Counted from the stretch's first letter, positions 8,101 through 17,279 are shown. The stretch: 64,000 nucleotides of DNA from Anaerotruncus massiliensis (ex Togo et al. 2026) (GCF_900199635.1 NZ_LT962687.1:2294541-2358540); one strand, 5' to 3'. The notes: generated from the letters alone by a model not told the origin. Made by a program: numbers and translations.

Positions 8101-11100
8101 TCCCGGTCAGCCAGCGTGACGCTGCCTGTGACAGAGACGTTATCCACGACGTAGATGACGCCGCCCTGCTCCGCAAGCAGTTCGTAGGCGTGCTTGAGCG
8201 TCAGGACCGCCGTATCGGGAGTCGTGCCGTCACGACCGTCGCTTCCGTCCACTCCGTCGATGTAGACGATGCCCTTTTCCTGCAATTCGAGGATATAAGG
8301 ACGATCCGCACGGCGTTCAAGCTTATACTGCATCAGGATTTCCGGCGCAAGGGTATACTTTGCCTTCATTTCATCGGTCTGATCATCTGCACCGACTATT
8401 ACCGGTCGTCCGTTATAGGCATCTTCCAGATTGATCGTAAGCTCCGGGCCTGTCTCATCATAGACAAATGCAGTAATGACCCGGCTGGTTTCCTCACTTC
8501 CCCGGCCTGTCAGGTAGATATCCCCTTCGACCTTTTCCACCACATAAGTAATAATTATTTGACCGTTCTGGTAGATCGCGCCGCCCTTCGCCGCCTGCGT
8601 GTTGACAATCATGCCGCCCTCCATCGAGAGTGCGCCGGAGGCGATGTTCACCGCGCCGCCATTGCCGGTCGTCGTGTTGTTTGCGAGCGTCGTGCCCGCG
8701 CCCATCGTGACGATTCCGCCGTTCACCTTGATGATCGAGCCGTCCGCGGTGAAGCCCTGATCCGCGTCGTGACGGCCCAGGATCGTAATCCCGCCAAGGG
8801 TCAGGGTACCGCCCGTCACCTCGATCATGTCGCCGCGATAGGGCGCATAGCTGTACTTGCCCGCCACGGCAAAGCCCGAATAGCGCCGCAGGGACTGGTC
8901 CGCCCCAAGGCTCCAATTTTCGTCTGCGGAAACCGTGAGCTTCCCGCAGATGTAGATGTTGCCCGGGTCGCTGCCCAGCGCCGCTTTCGCCGCCGCGAAG
9001 GACTTATATGCGAGATCGGGCGTGCTGCCGTCGTTCTGATCGCTGCCCTTCACGCCGTCCACAAAGATGATCTTTTTGAGGACGATATTTTTGGCCTTGT
9101 TTCCCGTGCCGCGGTCGAGCACCGCGCCCTCGTAATCGGTCGCAAAGTAGCGCAGGTTTGGGGCCGCGCTCTCGAGCATACCCTCGGGGATCACCACACT
9201 GTCGCCGACCCTGAAGCCGTTTGCGGAAGCCACGGCCGGCGTCGCCAGCTCCACGTTGTACCGGCGGCCCGCCTGCCGGACCGTCCGGGACAGCTTGATT
9301 GGGTACGCGTTGCTGCTCAGGTAGACGCCGTCCGCGAGATCCGCGCCGCCGTCCTCAAGGATGAAGTTCGGGGACGCGACATAGACGCCCCTGCCCACGC
9401 CGGCCGCGTTCGAAAGGATGTTTCCGGACACCCGCCCGCCTTTGAAGGTGGTGGTGGCGCTCCCAGAACAATAGCAGCCCGCGCCTTGACCAGCGGTATT
9501 CCCGGTGATCTCGCCGCCCGTGATCACGGCGGCTCCCCCGATGTTGTAAAGTCCGCCGCCGTTATTTTTCGCTGTATTTCCGCTAATTGTTCCGCCGCTC
9601 ATCGTAAAGGTGCCGGCCTCAAGATAGACACCTGCTCCGTTAGACGCCGTGTTCCCACTGATCGTCCCGCCGCTCATTGTAAAACTGCCAATATTGAGAT
9701 AAACGCCATTGCTGTTCGTGTTTTCATCAATCATTCCGCCGCTCATCGTAAAAGTGCCACGATTGATATAGACACCTTCGCTTCCCATGTTTCCACGAAT
9801 TTTCCCATCGGTCATGATTAATTCGATATAATCACTGGCATAGATGCCGCCGCCCCTGACAGTTCCCGTGTTACCGCTGATCTCCCCACCATTCATCGTG
9901 AATCTGCCGTGGCGGGAATAGTCGGCATAGCCATAGATACCGCCGCCATACTGTGATGTGTTCCCGCTGATTTTCCCACCATTCATTGTAAAATTTCCGG
10001 AATAGCCGATGCTGACACCGCCTCCATGACCTGCGTTGTTTCCGCTGATCTCCCCGTCATTCATTATAATATTACCGTAGCTTACATAAACTCCACCCTT
10101 GTTGCGGCTAATCTTTCCGCCATCCATCTGGAAAAATCCTGAACAACCAACACCGTAGCCGTTATTCCCGTCGACCGTTCCTCCGCTCATTTTAAAGCTG
10201 CCGGAACCGGAGACAGAGACACCCGAATAATTTTCGTTAATTGTTCCGCCAGACATCGTAAAACTTCCAGAAGAGACATAGACACCACTAGAGGCACCAC
10301 TAGAATTCTCGGAAATACGTCCTTCCGAAATCACTGTACCCGTGCTGTCCTTCTCCTCCTCCAGCGTAAAAGCGCCGCTATCCAAATACACCCCATGGCT
10401 GGCGTTGCTGGTGATTCCTCCCCCAGACTGGACGACATCCGTCGCGGTGGAAATCTTCAGCCCGTAATAGTTGTTGGAAATCTCGCCGCCGGTCATCGAG
10501 AAGTGGGAGCCGCTGCCCGATACGTTGACACCCGCGCTGCCGCTGAAGGTCCCATTGTTTTGGAGCAGTGCGCCGTCCGCGATCGTGAACGTGCCGCCCG
10601 ACTGGCTGACGAGATAGCTGGTTTCGCTGCCCGCCGCCGCATCGCCGTCAATTGTGATATTTTGCAGCGTCAGCGTGCCGCCCGTCATGCCGACCATGGT
10701 ACCCGTAAAGCCGCGCATCCGGCGCAAAACGGGCGTGCGGCCGCCAACCATGATCGGACTTCCGCTGTCCGTCGTCATGGCCCAAATCCCGTTATTTTCA
10801 CTTGTCGTCACGTTCACCGTCCCGCAGACGAGGATATTGGCCTCTCCGCCTTCGGGGATATCGGCAATGGTCTGCAAGAGCTCCTTCGCGTGCGCAAAGG
10901 TCTTCGCCGGCTTCTTTGGGCTCCAGCCATAGCCGTCCCCGTCGCTGCCGGTCCCGGAAATATAGACGTTCCAGCCCGCCGCGACAATGTCCGACGGAGA
11001 CGACCCGTCCGCCGGATCCGCCATGAGGCGCATCGTCTTTGCCGGCGCGGCCGCCAGTATGAATTGAATGCCCCCCTCGTTCAGATACTGGGCCGCGGGG

Positions 11101-14100
11101 AGGCCTTGATCTTTGCCGTTTACGACAATTTCCCCAAGATAGTATTCGGAAATCGTTAACTTAATGGCGCTGACCGCGGCAAGTCCTGTTGGCGGCGTGC
11201 GCTGGGACAATGCAGCTGTCAGTGTAATTGGGGTTACATTGTGACTCGTGGTGCCGTCGTTCCATAACATCACGCCGTCGTTGACGTCAATCTCGCCGCC
11301 AATTTCAAATTTTGCAGCATTGACGGAATAAATATTGTTCGACCCGGAATCCTTCGCCGTATTTCCGCGGACATGCCCGCCGGCCATGGAAAAGTTCGCG
11401 CCGGAAGCGATATACACGCCGCCCCCCGTTCCGTATGGAGCCGTATTCCCGCGAATGATTCCTTCTTCCGAAAGTTTGAAGGCCGCACCCGACGACACAT
11501 AGACACCGCCGCCGCCATAACCGTTGGAGCTGGAGCCTGAGCTGTTCCCGGTGATTGTGCCTCCGGACATATCGAACGCCGCGCCAGAACTGAGCCACAC
11601 GCCGCCGCCGTAGTTGCGGGTATTTTTAAAGCCGGAGATCGTGCCGCCGTCCATGTCGAATACCGCGTTTGCCGCGCTGAGACGCACACCGCTTGTATAA
11701 ATCGCATTGGACGATCCGTTGCTGATTTCGCCGCCATGCAACTCGAAGCGCGCGCCGCTCCCGGAAAGGACCACCGCGTTATATGCCTCGTTATTGGTGA
11801 TCCGCCCACCGTTCATCGTAAACGTGCCGCTCGCGCCAACCACGACGGCCGCCGTACCGCTGGTGCTATTTGTCCTCCCATTCCCCGTGACAAGCGCGCC
11901 GTCTCCCATTGTGAGCGACCCGCCCGACACCCGCGCCGCGCTGAGGTAGGCGCCCTGAAGGGTCGTGTTCTCCCCAAGCGTCAGGCTCCCACCCGTCACC
12001 CGAAACAGGTCCATTGTGGATTGCAGTCCGGGGGATATGTCCTGGAGGCCGTCCACGACGATGTTGGAGAGCGTCACACTGCCGCCCGATATCTGAACAA
12101 GATAGACCGGCTTGAAGTTCTTATTGGTGAACCGACGGATGTCCGCCGTCCAGCCGGATTTGATTGCGTTAACCTCCTTCAGGTCCCAAGTTTCCGCACC
12201 CGAACTCACCGTCACCTCGCCGCAGAGGAAGATATGCGGGACAAAGCTTGTATTATCTTTTTGCTCTTGCGCAAGTCCTATGAGCTTCGTTTTCGCCTCG
12301 GCAAAGGTCTTGACCGCCTGCGCGGGAGAGCGGCCGGTATTGCCGTCGCCTCCATTTTGGCCATCAAGATATATCCCGATTTCAAGCAGAATCAGGTCGT
12401 TTCCATAACCGCCGATCGTAAATTTGTCAGTGTAATTTTTGAGGATAAAATGCGCCTCATAGCTTGAAGCGTCTGTAAGCGGGTTGGTGGGAACCACCAC
12501 GCTGACGCCGGAGGTATGACTCGGTCCTACGGCCACGTCAAACGTCTTGCCGACGCCCGGCACGCCCGACAGATTGATCACATAAGTCGGGTCCGGCAGG
12601 CTGATCCGGCCGTTGACCGTTGCAGCCGCGGCATTGAGCGTGAATCCGGGCGAGTTCGCATAGACTGCGCTTTGTTCCGTGGGGTTGAGCGCGGAAACCG
12701 TGCCCCCAGACAGATTGAACTTCGCGGAGGTCCCGGACAGCATCACGCCATAGGAAGTTCCACCCGTGACCGTACCGCCATTCATATCGAATGTCCCATT
12801 GCTGCATAGCACCGCTTGTTTACCCGAAGCGCCCGAAACCGTCCCGCTTTCCATGATGAATTTTCCACCGCTGGCAATCTCGACGCCGCAGGACGAACCA
12901 GAAATGGCTGCATTCGAGAAGGTCATTATCCAATTCGTATAAGCGCCGGTCGCTGAAGAAACCGCCGCTGTCCCGGAGATCGTCGTAATACCAGAATTCT
13001 TTATTCCAAATGAAAATTTGTCGATGCTCCCGGCAGACATGTCAAATATCGCGGCACCTTTTACGCTCACGCCGGTTCCCTTTTCGGACGTTCCGACGAT
13101 CTCCCCGCCGGTCATCGACGCTGTCCCATCTGACAAAGTTACCGCGGTATCCGTACCAGTATAGTCAAGCTTTGTCCCGGAGGTAATCTTCAGCAAGGCG
13201 GTGTCTACGCTTGTCTGAAGAATGGTTTTGTCGCTTTCAAAGGTAATATCGGCAAGCATGAGCGCTCCTGCCACGCTGACCATGGAAGAGCCGGTGAAGC
13301 CGCTGTATTTCGCTAGCTTGGCCGACGGGAAGCTTGCCGGCGGCAGAGACCATGTCTCTTCCCCGGTGACCGCGACCGTGCTCCCGCAGATATAGATGAC
13401 TCCGCTGCCCTTTAATTCTGTGAGCAGCAGCTCTTTTGCGCGCGCAAAGGTCGCGACCGGCGTATTTGCCGTCGCACCGTCGTTGTTGTCGTCGCCTGTC
13501 CCCGAGAGGTAGATCGCCGTGTAGGTGACGATCGGGTAGGCCTGCATGATCCGTTCGTTGCCCGTTCCGGGCTTGACGCGCAGCGCCCACTGCGGGTCCT
13601 TGGCCTCATTGACGCTGCCGTCCAGCGCCAGGTAACTTTCCAGATTGTCCGCCGTGATCGTCTCCGGAGCGGAAGCCGCGTCAAACGCGCTGGTAAACGG
13701 ATCGACGTTTGGGGCGAATTTGATCGGATAGGGAGCGGCAGGCGCCTGTGTAAAGATGATTCCGGGGGCGGTGGGGCGTTGCTCGAAATAGACCGGTCCG
13801 CCCATCGTGAGCCCGGCGCCGGCGGTCAGCGTGCCGTCCGCGAGCGTCACGACGGAATCCGCAGCGGAGCCGCCGCTCTCTGTCGTGTTGGACAGCGTCA
13901 GATTTGTAAGCGACAGATTGACTCCCTTGTCAATGTAAAAGTACGGGCCGGAAGGATACTTGTTCCAGCGTTTGACCGTCGCATTTTTTCCGTCGAAGGT
14001 GTAGGTCGAAGCATCGCCTTCCTTATGATAGGTATCGCTGCACATGCTCATGCAGACAATCGTTCCGCCCTCTTTAACAAGCCACAGCGCCTGTTCCAGC

Positions 14101-15815
14101 GTCTTTACCGACGCCAGCGCACTGTCCCCGGCCGCGTCGTCGTTTCCTCCGGGGATTGTTTGATCCACGTCCTGGAACGCCGGGTCGGGGTTCCAGTAAA
14201 CGGTCGCAAGGCTGCTCTCTGCCGCAGTCGCCGCCGGGGCGGAAAAAGCCGCCGCGCGCAACAGGTTTTCGCCACGGAACGCCTTGACGGTGTACACCCC
14301 GTCCGCGCTCGCGGGCACGGCGGTGCTCGCCTCCGTCACCTCCGACGGGGCGTTTTCTTCGTGGCCGTTTTCTTCGCCGCTCTTGACCGTCACATCCTCC
14401 ACGGGCAGCTCCACCGCTTCCCCCTCCGCGGGCTCCGCGCTCCGCGACCGGGCCATTGCCCGCACCGCCGGCACGAACTCCACCGTGAACCGCTCCGTCC
14501 CCGGATAGGTCGACGCCATCGCCACCTCGTACTGTCCATTGCTTCCCGGCGCGATCTCCGCCGTCAGCTCTCCCAGCGAGGTCACTTCCACTTCCGTGTA
14601 GAAGGAGCGCTCCTCCAGCGGCCCCTCGCTGTCATAGATCCGGATAACATACGTCCCGTTCTTCGTCACCGTGAACTTCCGCTGGAACCGGAACGGCTCC
14701 CCTTCCCCGTTCACCGTCACCCTGCCCTCGCTCATCGTCTCGTCCGTGCTCGACGAATCAGAGCTCGCGGCCTCCGAACCGGAATCATCTGAGTTCACAT
14801 CGGAACCCGCATTTTCAGAACCGGTATCCTCCGGGCCCGTCCCGGAAGAGGACGCGGCCTCGCTCTCCCCGCCCGGCGCGGGATTCTCCGAACTGCTCCC
14901 ATCCGGGGCCGGGGCCTTCTCCTCCCCGGTGCTCGTATCCGCCGTCGGGTCCTCCGGCTTGCTCTCCTGTTTTGACTCCGCTGTGCTGCTCTCCGGTTTC
15001 GGCTCCGACACGCCGCTCTCCGGCAACGGCACGATCTCCTCCGCCGTGATCTCCGCCGACAGCACCCGCACCAGATTGATCCGCGCGCTTGCCGCAGCCT
15101 CTGCAAGTTCACTGATGGGATTCGACGAGTCCTCCGCCCCGCCGGGTTTGCCGTTCTCCTCCGGTTTTCCGCTCTCCGGCGTCTCCTCCGGTTTGCTCTC
15201 TTCGCTCGATGCACTCTCTTCCGGAGCGCTGCTCACTTCCGGAACGCTGCTCGCTTCCGAGCTTGCCGCTTCCGAGCTTGTGGATTCCTCCGGGACGCTC
15301 GAAGCTTCCGAACCGTTCTCCTCCGGGCCGGAAGCCTCGGACGAAGCCGCCTCCGGATCCCCCGTGACCTTCTCCGCGCCCTCCGTGGCGCCCTCGGCCT
15401 TTCCGCCGTCCTTCGCCTCGATATGTAAGTTCCGCGTGAAGGGGAAGGTCGACACCGCCGTGATCTCCACCGCGAGGCCGTCCTCCGTGAAGACCTCCTC
15501 CTGCGTCGCCGTCAGGCTGTATTCGTCCGTGCTCCCCTTGTCGTCCTCGTTGTGGCGGCGCTCCTCGGACGGGCTTTCGCCGCTTGCGGGCCCGCTCTCA
15601 GGAGGCTGCTCCCCGTCCGGTTTGCTCTCTTCTGGGGGCGCGGACGGTTTTTCCGGTTCGGAAACGGTGCCGGCGGTCTCCATTCCGTCCGGACTGCCGT
15701 CCATCATTTCCGCGTAGGAAAAAACCGAAGTCGCACTGATCAGCATCAAAGCTGTCAGTAACAGCGCGACCGACTTTCTCCATGTTTTTCCCCCATTGTA
15801 CGCGAAAGATTTCAT
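5115..15815 (-). CDS. giant secreted right-handed beta-helix surface protein (3566 aa)
   Basis: The signal peptide (about 1-36, through SATSVFSYAE) follows GGAGGAGGGG. A low-complexity Ser/Glu/Pro-rich region spans about 40-360. From about 540 to 3050 there are seven repeats of a header ([IV]Y-x-x-G-x-x-G-x-D-x-x-D-G-x-[TS]P, then [TK]-x-x-x-A-x-x-L), at about residues 540, 765, 1145, 1615, 2250, 2515 and 2820. Each header is followed by beta-helix rungs of the type FTMSGGTISGN. An Ig-like domain (about 3140-3240, VRVGDKVTFTADV) precedes a C-terminal module (about 3395-3566) that shares VTVP-x-[ST]-[IV]-x-x-x-VAKDGT with the small pilin-like protein. There is no LPXTG or C-terminal membrane segment. 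Likely an adhesin or glycan-binding stalk; no catalytic site was recognised. Co-directional with four other surface genes. Confidence 0.88.
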   Translation of the reverse strand: MKSFAYNGGKTWRKSVALLLTALMLISATSVFSYAEMMDGSPDGMETAGTVSEPEKPSAPPEESKPDGEQPPESGPASGESPSEERRHNEDDKGSTDEYSLTATQEEVFTEDGLAVEITAVSTFPFTRNLHIEAKDGGKAEGATEGAEKVTGDPEAASSEASGPEENGSEASSVPEESTSSEAASSEASSVPEVSSAPEESASSEESKPEETPESGKPEENGKPGGAEDSSNPISELAEAAASARINLVRVLSAEITAEEIVPLPESGVSEPKPESSTAESKQESKPEDPTADTSTGEEKAPAPDGSSSENPAPGGESEAASSSGTGPEDTGSENAGSDVNSDDSGSEAASSDSSSTDETMSEGRVTVNGEGEPFRFQRKFTVTKNGTYVIRIYDSEGPLEERSFYTEVEVTSLGELTAEIAPGSNGQYEVAMASTYPGTERFTVEFVPAVRAMARSRSAEPAEGEAVELPVEDVTVKSGEENGHEENAPSEVTEASTAVPASADGVYTVKAFRGENLLRAAAFSAPAATAAESSLATVYWNPDPAFQDVDQTIPGGNDDAAGDSALASVKTLEQALWLVKEGGTIVCMSMCSDTYHKEGDASTYTFDGKNATVKRWNKYPSGPYFYIDKGVNLSLTNLTLSNTTESGGSAADSVVTLADGTLTAGAGLTMGGPVYFEQRPTAPGIIFTQAPAAPYPIKFAPNVDPFTSAFDAASAPETITADNLESYLALDGSVNEAKDPQWALRVKPGTGNERIMQAYPIVTYTAIYLSGTGDDNNDGATANTPVATFARAKELLLTELKGSGVIYICGSTVAVTGEETWSLPPASFPSAKLAKYSGFTGSSMVSVAGALMLADITFESDKTILQTSVDTALLKITSGTKLDYTGTDTAVTLSDGTASMTGGEIVGTSEKGTGVSVKGAAIFDMSAGSIDKFSFGIKNSGITTISGTAAVSSATGAYTNWIMTFSNAAISGSSCGVEIASGGKFIMESGTVSGASGKQAVLCSNGTFDMNGGTVTGGTSYGVMLSGTSAKFNLSGGTVSALNPTEQSAVYANSPGFTLNAAAATVNGRISLPDPTYVINLSGVPGVGKTFDVAVGPSHTSGVSVVVPTNPLTDASSYEAHFILKNYTDKFTIGGYGNDLILLEIGIYLDGQNGGDGNTGRSPAQAVKTFAEAKTKLIGLAQEQKDNTSFVPHIFLCGEVTVSSGAETWDLKEVNAIKSGWTADIRRFTNKNFKPVYLVQISGGSVTLSNIVVDGLQDISPGLQSTMDLFRVTGGSLTLGENTTLQGAYLSAARVSGGSLTMGDGALVTGNGRTNSTSGTAAVVVGASGTFTMNGGRITNNEAYNAVVLSGSGARFELHGGEISNGSSNAIYTSGVRLSAANAVFDMDGGTISGFKNTRNYGGGVWLSSGAAFDMSGGTITGNSSGSSSNGYGGGGVYVSSGAAFKLSEEGIIRGNTAPYGTGGGVYIASGANFSMAGGHVRGNTAKDSGSNNIYSVNAAKFEIGGEIDVNDGVMLWNDGTTSHNVTPITLTAALSQRTPPTGLAAVSAIKLTISEYYLGEIVVNGKDQGLPAAQYLNEGGIQFILAAAPAKTMRLMADPADGSSPSDIVAAGWNVYISGTGSDGDGYGWSPKKPAKTFAHAKELLQTIADIPEGGEANILVCGTVNVTTSENNGIWAMTTDSGSPIMVGGRTPVLRRMRGFTGTMVGMTGGTLTLQNITIDGDAAAGSETSYLVSQSGGTFTIADGALLQNNGTFSGSAGVNVSGSGSHFSMTGGEISNNYYGLKISTATDVVQSGGGITSNASHGVYLDSGAFTLEEEKDSTGTVISEGRISENSSGASSGVYVSSGSFTMSGGTINENYSGVSVSGSGSFKMSGGTVDGNNGYGVGCSGFFQMDGGKISRNKGGVYVSYGNIIMNDGEISGNNAGHGGGVSIGYSGNFTMNGGKISGNTSQYGGGIYGYADYSRHGRFTMNGGEISGNTGTVRGGGIYASDYIELIMTDGKIRGNMGSEGVYINRGTFTMSGGMIDENTNSNGVYLNIGSFTMSGGTISGNTASNGAGVYLEAGTFTMSGGTISGNTAKNNGGGLYNIGGAAVITGGEITGNTAGQGAGCYCSGSATTTFKGGRVSGNILSNAAGVGRGVYVASPNFILEDGGADLADGVYLSSNAYPIKLSRTVRQAGRRYNVELATPAVASANGFRVGDSVVIPEGMLESAAPNLRYFATDYEGAVLDRGTGNKAKNIVLKKIIFVDGVKGSDQNDGSTPDLAYKSFAAAKAALGSDPGNIYICGKLTVSADENWSLGADQSLRRYSGFAVAGKYSYAPYRGDMIEVTGGTLTLGGITILGRHDADQGFTADGSIIKVNGGIVTMGAGTTLANNTTTGNGGAVNIASGALSMEGGMIVNTQAAKGGAIYQNGQIIITYVVEKVEGDIYLTGRGSEETSRVITAFVYDETGPELTINLEDAYNGRPVIVGADDQTDEMKAKYTLAPEILMQYKLERRADRPYILELQEKGIVYIDGVDGSDGRDGTTPDTAVLTLKHAYELLAEQGGVIYVVDNVSVTGSVTLADREYADDTGTVAIGGPVVIRRYSVPTNPPSTGFTSEKAKRSHTGMLFTVTDGGFVVSGVTIDGHSAALNTGSPKTTAPAVEAQSPLIGVTASGVLIVGEGTALQNNNNISESVFGGAVFNAGNFQMTGGAIANTGAAKGAAVYQNGSFLVSGGPSIVGEIYLTVGKIMGKTDKKIIEVMGDFAPTNSLLVNMDGAENGRNVVKYPDPIVDADVSKRLADYTLADEIAALYTLGRKDVDNSILELQAKNAVYINGVSGDDGKDGNTPAAAVRTLKTAFDKLAGLKGGTLYVVDTVDVSSARITAGTDETTGAASTSYSGEGGSVSVAGGVLIKRYAQPDNISGLTGFDVADNQNALFNVTGSLTLDGITLDGHAKAVTGGKQEVVADGVTAKAPLITVAADGLLTTDNGARLQNNANSGDGGAVANSGTFRMDGGSITGNRAANGAGVWQNGTFRLGANAPTLGTDQTVYLTAGADGKTAKVINVDSALESGAKISVDMDRTTPPDGVYEAGRDVAVFAEGAASYNDVANDAAHFSLAKGITEEFALVKSATEQNTLELGLPFHFTTTPDDMFVRVGDKVTFTADVSTSSAADVKLYDKNGVEMEASSRDDMPEEMSFRAVVRSNNESTSTVSFTFQPEAGTRAGEYYLTATDANGVTAKSEAFVLSLYEASTLTAKSTGTSDNTPNSDTGALTVYNGYGVDKTVTSTGVGLLDGMGILLGMDTPTIGFATEQEINENFKLWTADDAMYKFNFKVDGDELNSSTVLPGMKIPANGYASWTVTLKNANALNAAQTKKLLIKECKIGETPLTGLSSGGASMMGLDVPTAANMEVPFETETARLDVTVPLSITVCVAKDGTLAQPSADRMYVENRSAFPVNTQVKPMLTRLAADSGDAMRQIDAPKIGEGTGYDLAIRPIDVPSQTAPIAFKTSDSSSTTRALVVSYQDFAEIPWNRKCTFDFLSNQMPSGQGENGAPANYSYQITFKASIAGEPQMGILQ
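9561..9782 (-). repeat. near-identical beta-helix rung repeats
   Basis: Three consecutive units of about 23-26 codons, each starting GVY[IL] and containing [TS]FTMSGG-x-I, encode adjacent rungs and are close to identical at DNA level (for example the ATTGT[TC]CC GCCGCTCAT block on the plus strand). Such repeats can expand or contract by recombination. Confidence 0.7.
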
Positions 15816-16269
15816 GTTCCGCCCCTCCTCCGACGCCTGCCGGTACTTTCTGAAGGAAGCCTTTTCAAAAGAAAAGTTCCCAATTGTTCCTAAATTTTGT
15901 TACCAATATTAATCCAATAATTGTTCCTGTTTTCCTGAATATCCCCCTAAAATCGGTTAATATAAGCACTCAATTCAATAATTTTATAAAAATTCGTTAG
16001 AAATTGTTACCAATATAATTGAATTATATCATTATTTTCCAGTTCCATCAATATGATTTTTCCAGCCCATTCTTGAAAATTCTTTTCTGTTCACAATTTT
16101 TTTATAATTCAGGTTTTTTGGTCACAAATTTTTTCAAATTTATATCAATTTATATGTTTTGAGTCTTGCGCGAATTTTCTCCCACTCCTTCCGGGAACGC
16201 TTTCCAGCTCGGGGGCATAGGATATCCGGGGAAGTTTCCCCATCTGAATCCACGAGAGAAGGTCTTTCA
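15816..16269. promoter_or_regulatory. AT-rich divergent regulatory region, giant surface gene / lysozyme
   Basis: About 450 bp without a supportable gene and much richer in A/T than its surroundings. It holds two direct copies of TTGTTACCAATAT (15897-15909 and 16004-16016) and two of ATTGTTCC (15883-15890 and 15920-15927). Several TATAAT-like boxes occur on the minus strand (for example GATATAATTC near 16020), but no single promoter stands out. The repeats probably bind a regulator of the 3566-residue gene. Confidence 0.5.
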
Positions 16270-17121
16270 ATGACTGCTATAAATGGAATCGACGTCTCCG
16301 TCTGGCAGGGAGAAATCGACTGGGCGCGCGTAAAAGCCGGCGGCGTCGGCTTTGCAATGGTCCGTGCGGGCTACGGCCTCGCGGCCGATCCGAATTTCGC
16401 AAGAAACATGGAGGGCGCCGCCGCGCAGGGGATCCCCGTCGGAACCTACCTCTACAGCAGGGCCGTCACGACGGGCGAGGCCGAAGAGGAAGCCGCCTTT
16501 CTGTTGGAGCTGGCAAAGCCCTACCAGATCGTATACCCCGCCTCGCTTGATATGGAGAGCGCCGGACAGCATGCGCTGACCAACGACCAGCGCACCGGGC
16601 TCGCGCTTGCGTTCTGCGGCAGGGTGGCGCAGGGCGGCCTCACCCCCGGCGTCTACTCGAGCCTCTACTGGTTTGAGACGATGCTCGACCTCCCGGAGCT
16701 GAAGCCCGTCCAGCGGTGGGTGGCGGACTGGAGCAGCCAAAAGCCCTCGCTGGAGGGCGGCGTGGACCTCTGGCAGCACAGCTCGCGCGGGCTGGTGGAC
16801 GGCATCTCCGGGTATGTCGACCTCGACGTCTCCTTCCGCGACTACGCGGCGGAGGACGGCGGCGGGGAGGGCGAGCCCGCCCTTCCCGAGGGTCCGGCCG
16901 CCGGGACGGCTCTGCTGCTCTACGGCGTTCCGCTCTATGCGAGCGCCACAGCGCAGACACGCTCGGCCACCATCAGCGGGCGCTACTGGGTCTACGACGG
17001 GATCGCCGTGGACGGCAGGCTGCGGATCACCAACAGCGCGTCGCGCGTTGGACGCACGCCCATCGCACAGAACGTCACGGGGTATATCGACCTCGCGGAT
17101 GCGAAACCCGAAGAGGCGTAG
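16270..17121 (+). CDS. GH25 lysozyme (N-acetylmuramidase) with SH3-like tail
   Basis: The ATG at 16270 was chosen because AGAAGG lies upstream and GH25 domains begin in this way; this gives 283 residues. Residues 4-190 carry the GH25 signature: INGIDVSVWQG with Asp8, and the catalytic strand YPASLDMES with Asp94 and Glu96; D-[VL]-[DS] appears again near YVDLDVS. A C-terminal SH3b-like domain (about 215-275) includes GRYWVYDG and VTGYIDL. Family knowledge: hydrolysis of the MurNAc-GlcNAc bond in peptidoglycan. No signal peptide is visible, so export needs another route, lysis, or use inside the spore or mother cell. It is a single gene followed by a strong terminator. Confidence 0.9.
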   Translation: MTAINGIDVSVWQGEIDWARVKAGGVGFAMVRAGYGLAADPNFARNMEGAAAQGIPVGTYLYSRAVTTGEAEEEAAFLLELAKPYQIVYPASLDMESAGQHALTNDQRTGLALAFCGRVAQGGLTPGVYSSLYWFETMLDLPELKPVQRWVADWSSQKPSLEGGVDLWQHSSRGLVDGISGYVDLDVSFRDYAAEDGGGEGEPALPEGPAAGTALLLYGVPLYASATAQTRSATISGRYWVYDGIAVDGRLRITNSASRVGRTPIAQNVTGYIDLADAKPEEA

Positions 17122-17130
17122 ATGTAAAAA

Positions 17131-17165
17131 AGGTCCCGGCCGTCTTCGCGGCCGGGACCTTTTTG
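17131..17165 (+). terminator. intrinsic terminator of the lysozyme gene
   Basis: A perfect 12-bp stem (17131-17142 with 17149-17160) is followed by TTTTT. Confidence 0.9.
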
Positions 17166-17215
17166 ATTTATTTTGATCGTTTCTAATTTTGTTGTCTTTT
17201 TATGATCTTTTTAGA

Positions 17216-17244
17216 TTGATTTTGTTTTTCAGAGGTGCTATACT
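17216..17244 (+). promoter_or_regulatory. promoter of the deoR-type/deoC operon
   Basis: TTGATT (17216-17221), 17-nt spacer, TATACT (17239-17244). Upstream, TTTTGATT/TTTTGATC direct repeats around 17161-17178 and TTTTTATGATC near 17199 could be binding sites of the DeoR-type protein. Confidence 0.7.
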
Positions 17245-17279
17245 AAGCACAATCAATCATGTATAAAGCTGGGATAAAG

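Noticed and set aside
9561-10350. Possible CRISPR array from regularly spaced short repeats
   Set aside because: The repeats code for beta-helix rungs in one frame, the spacers are also related, and no cas genes are present.
5115-15815. Autotransporter or polymorphic outer-membrane protein
   Set aside because: The rungs resemble such proteins, but there is no C-terminal beta barrel, and the surrounding genes are Gram-positive.
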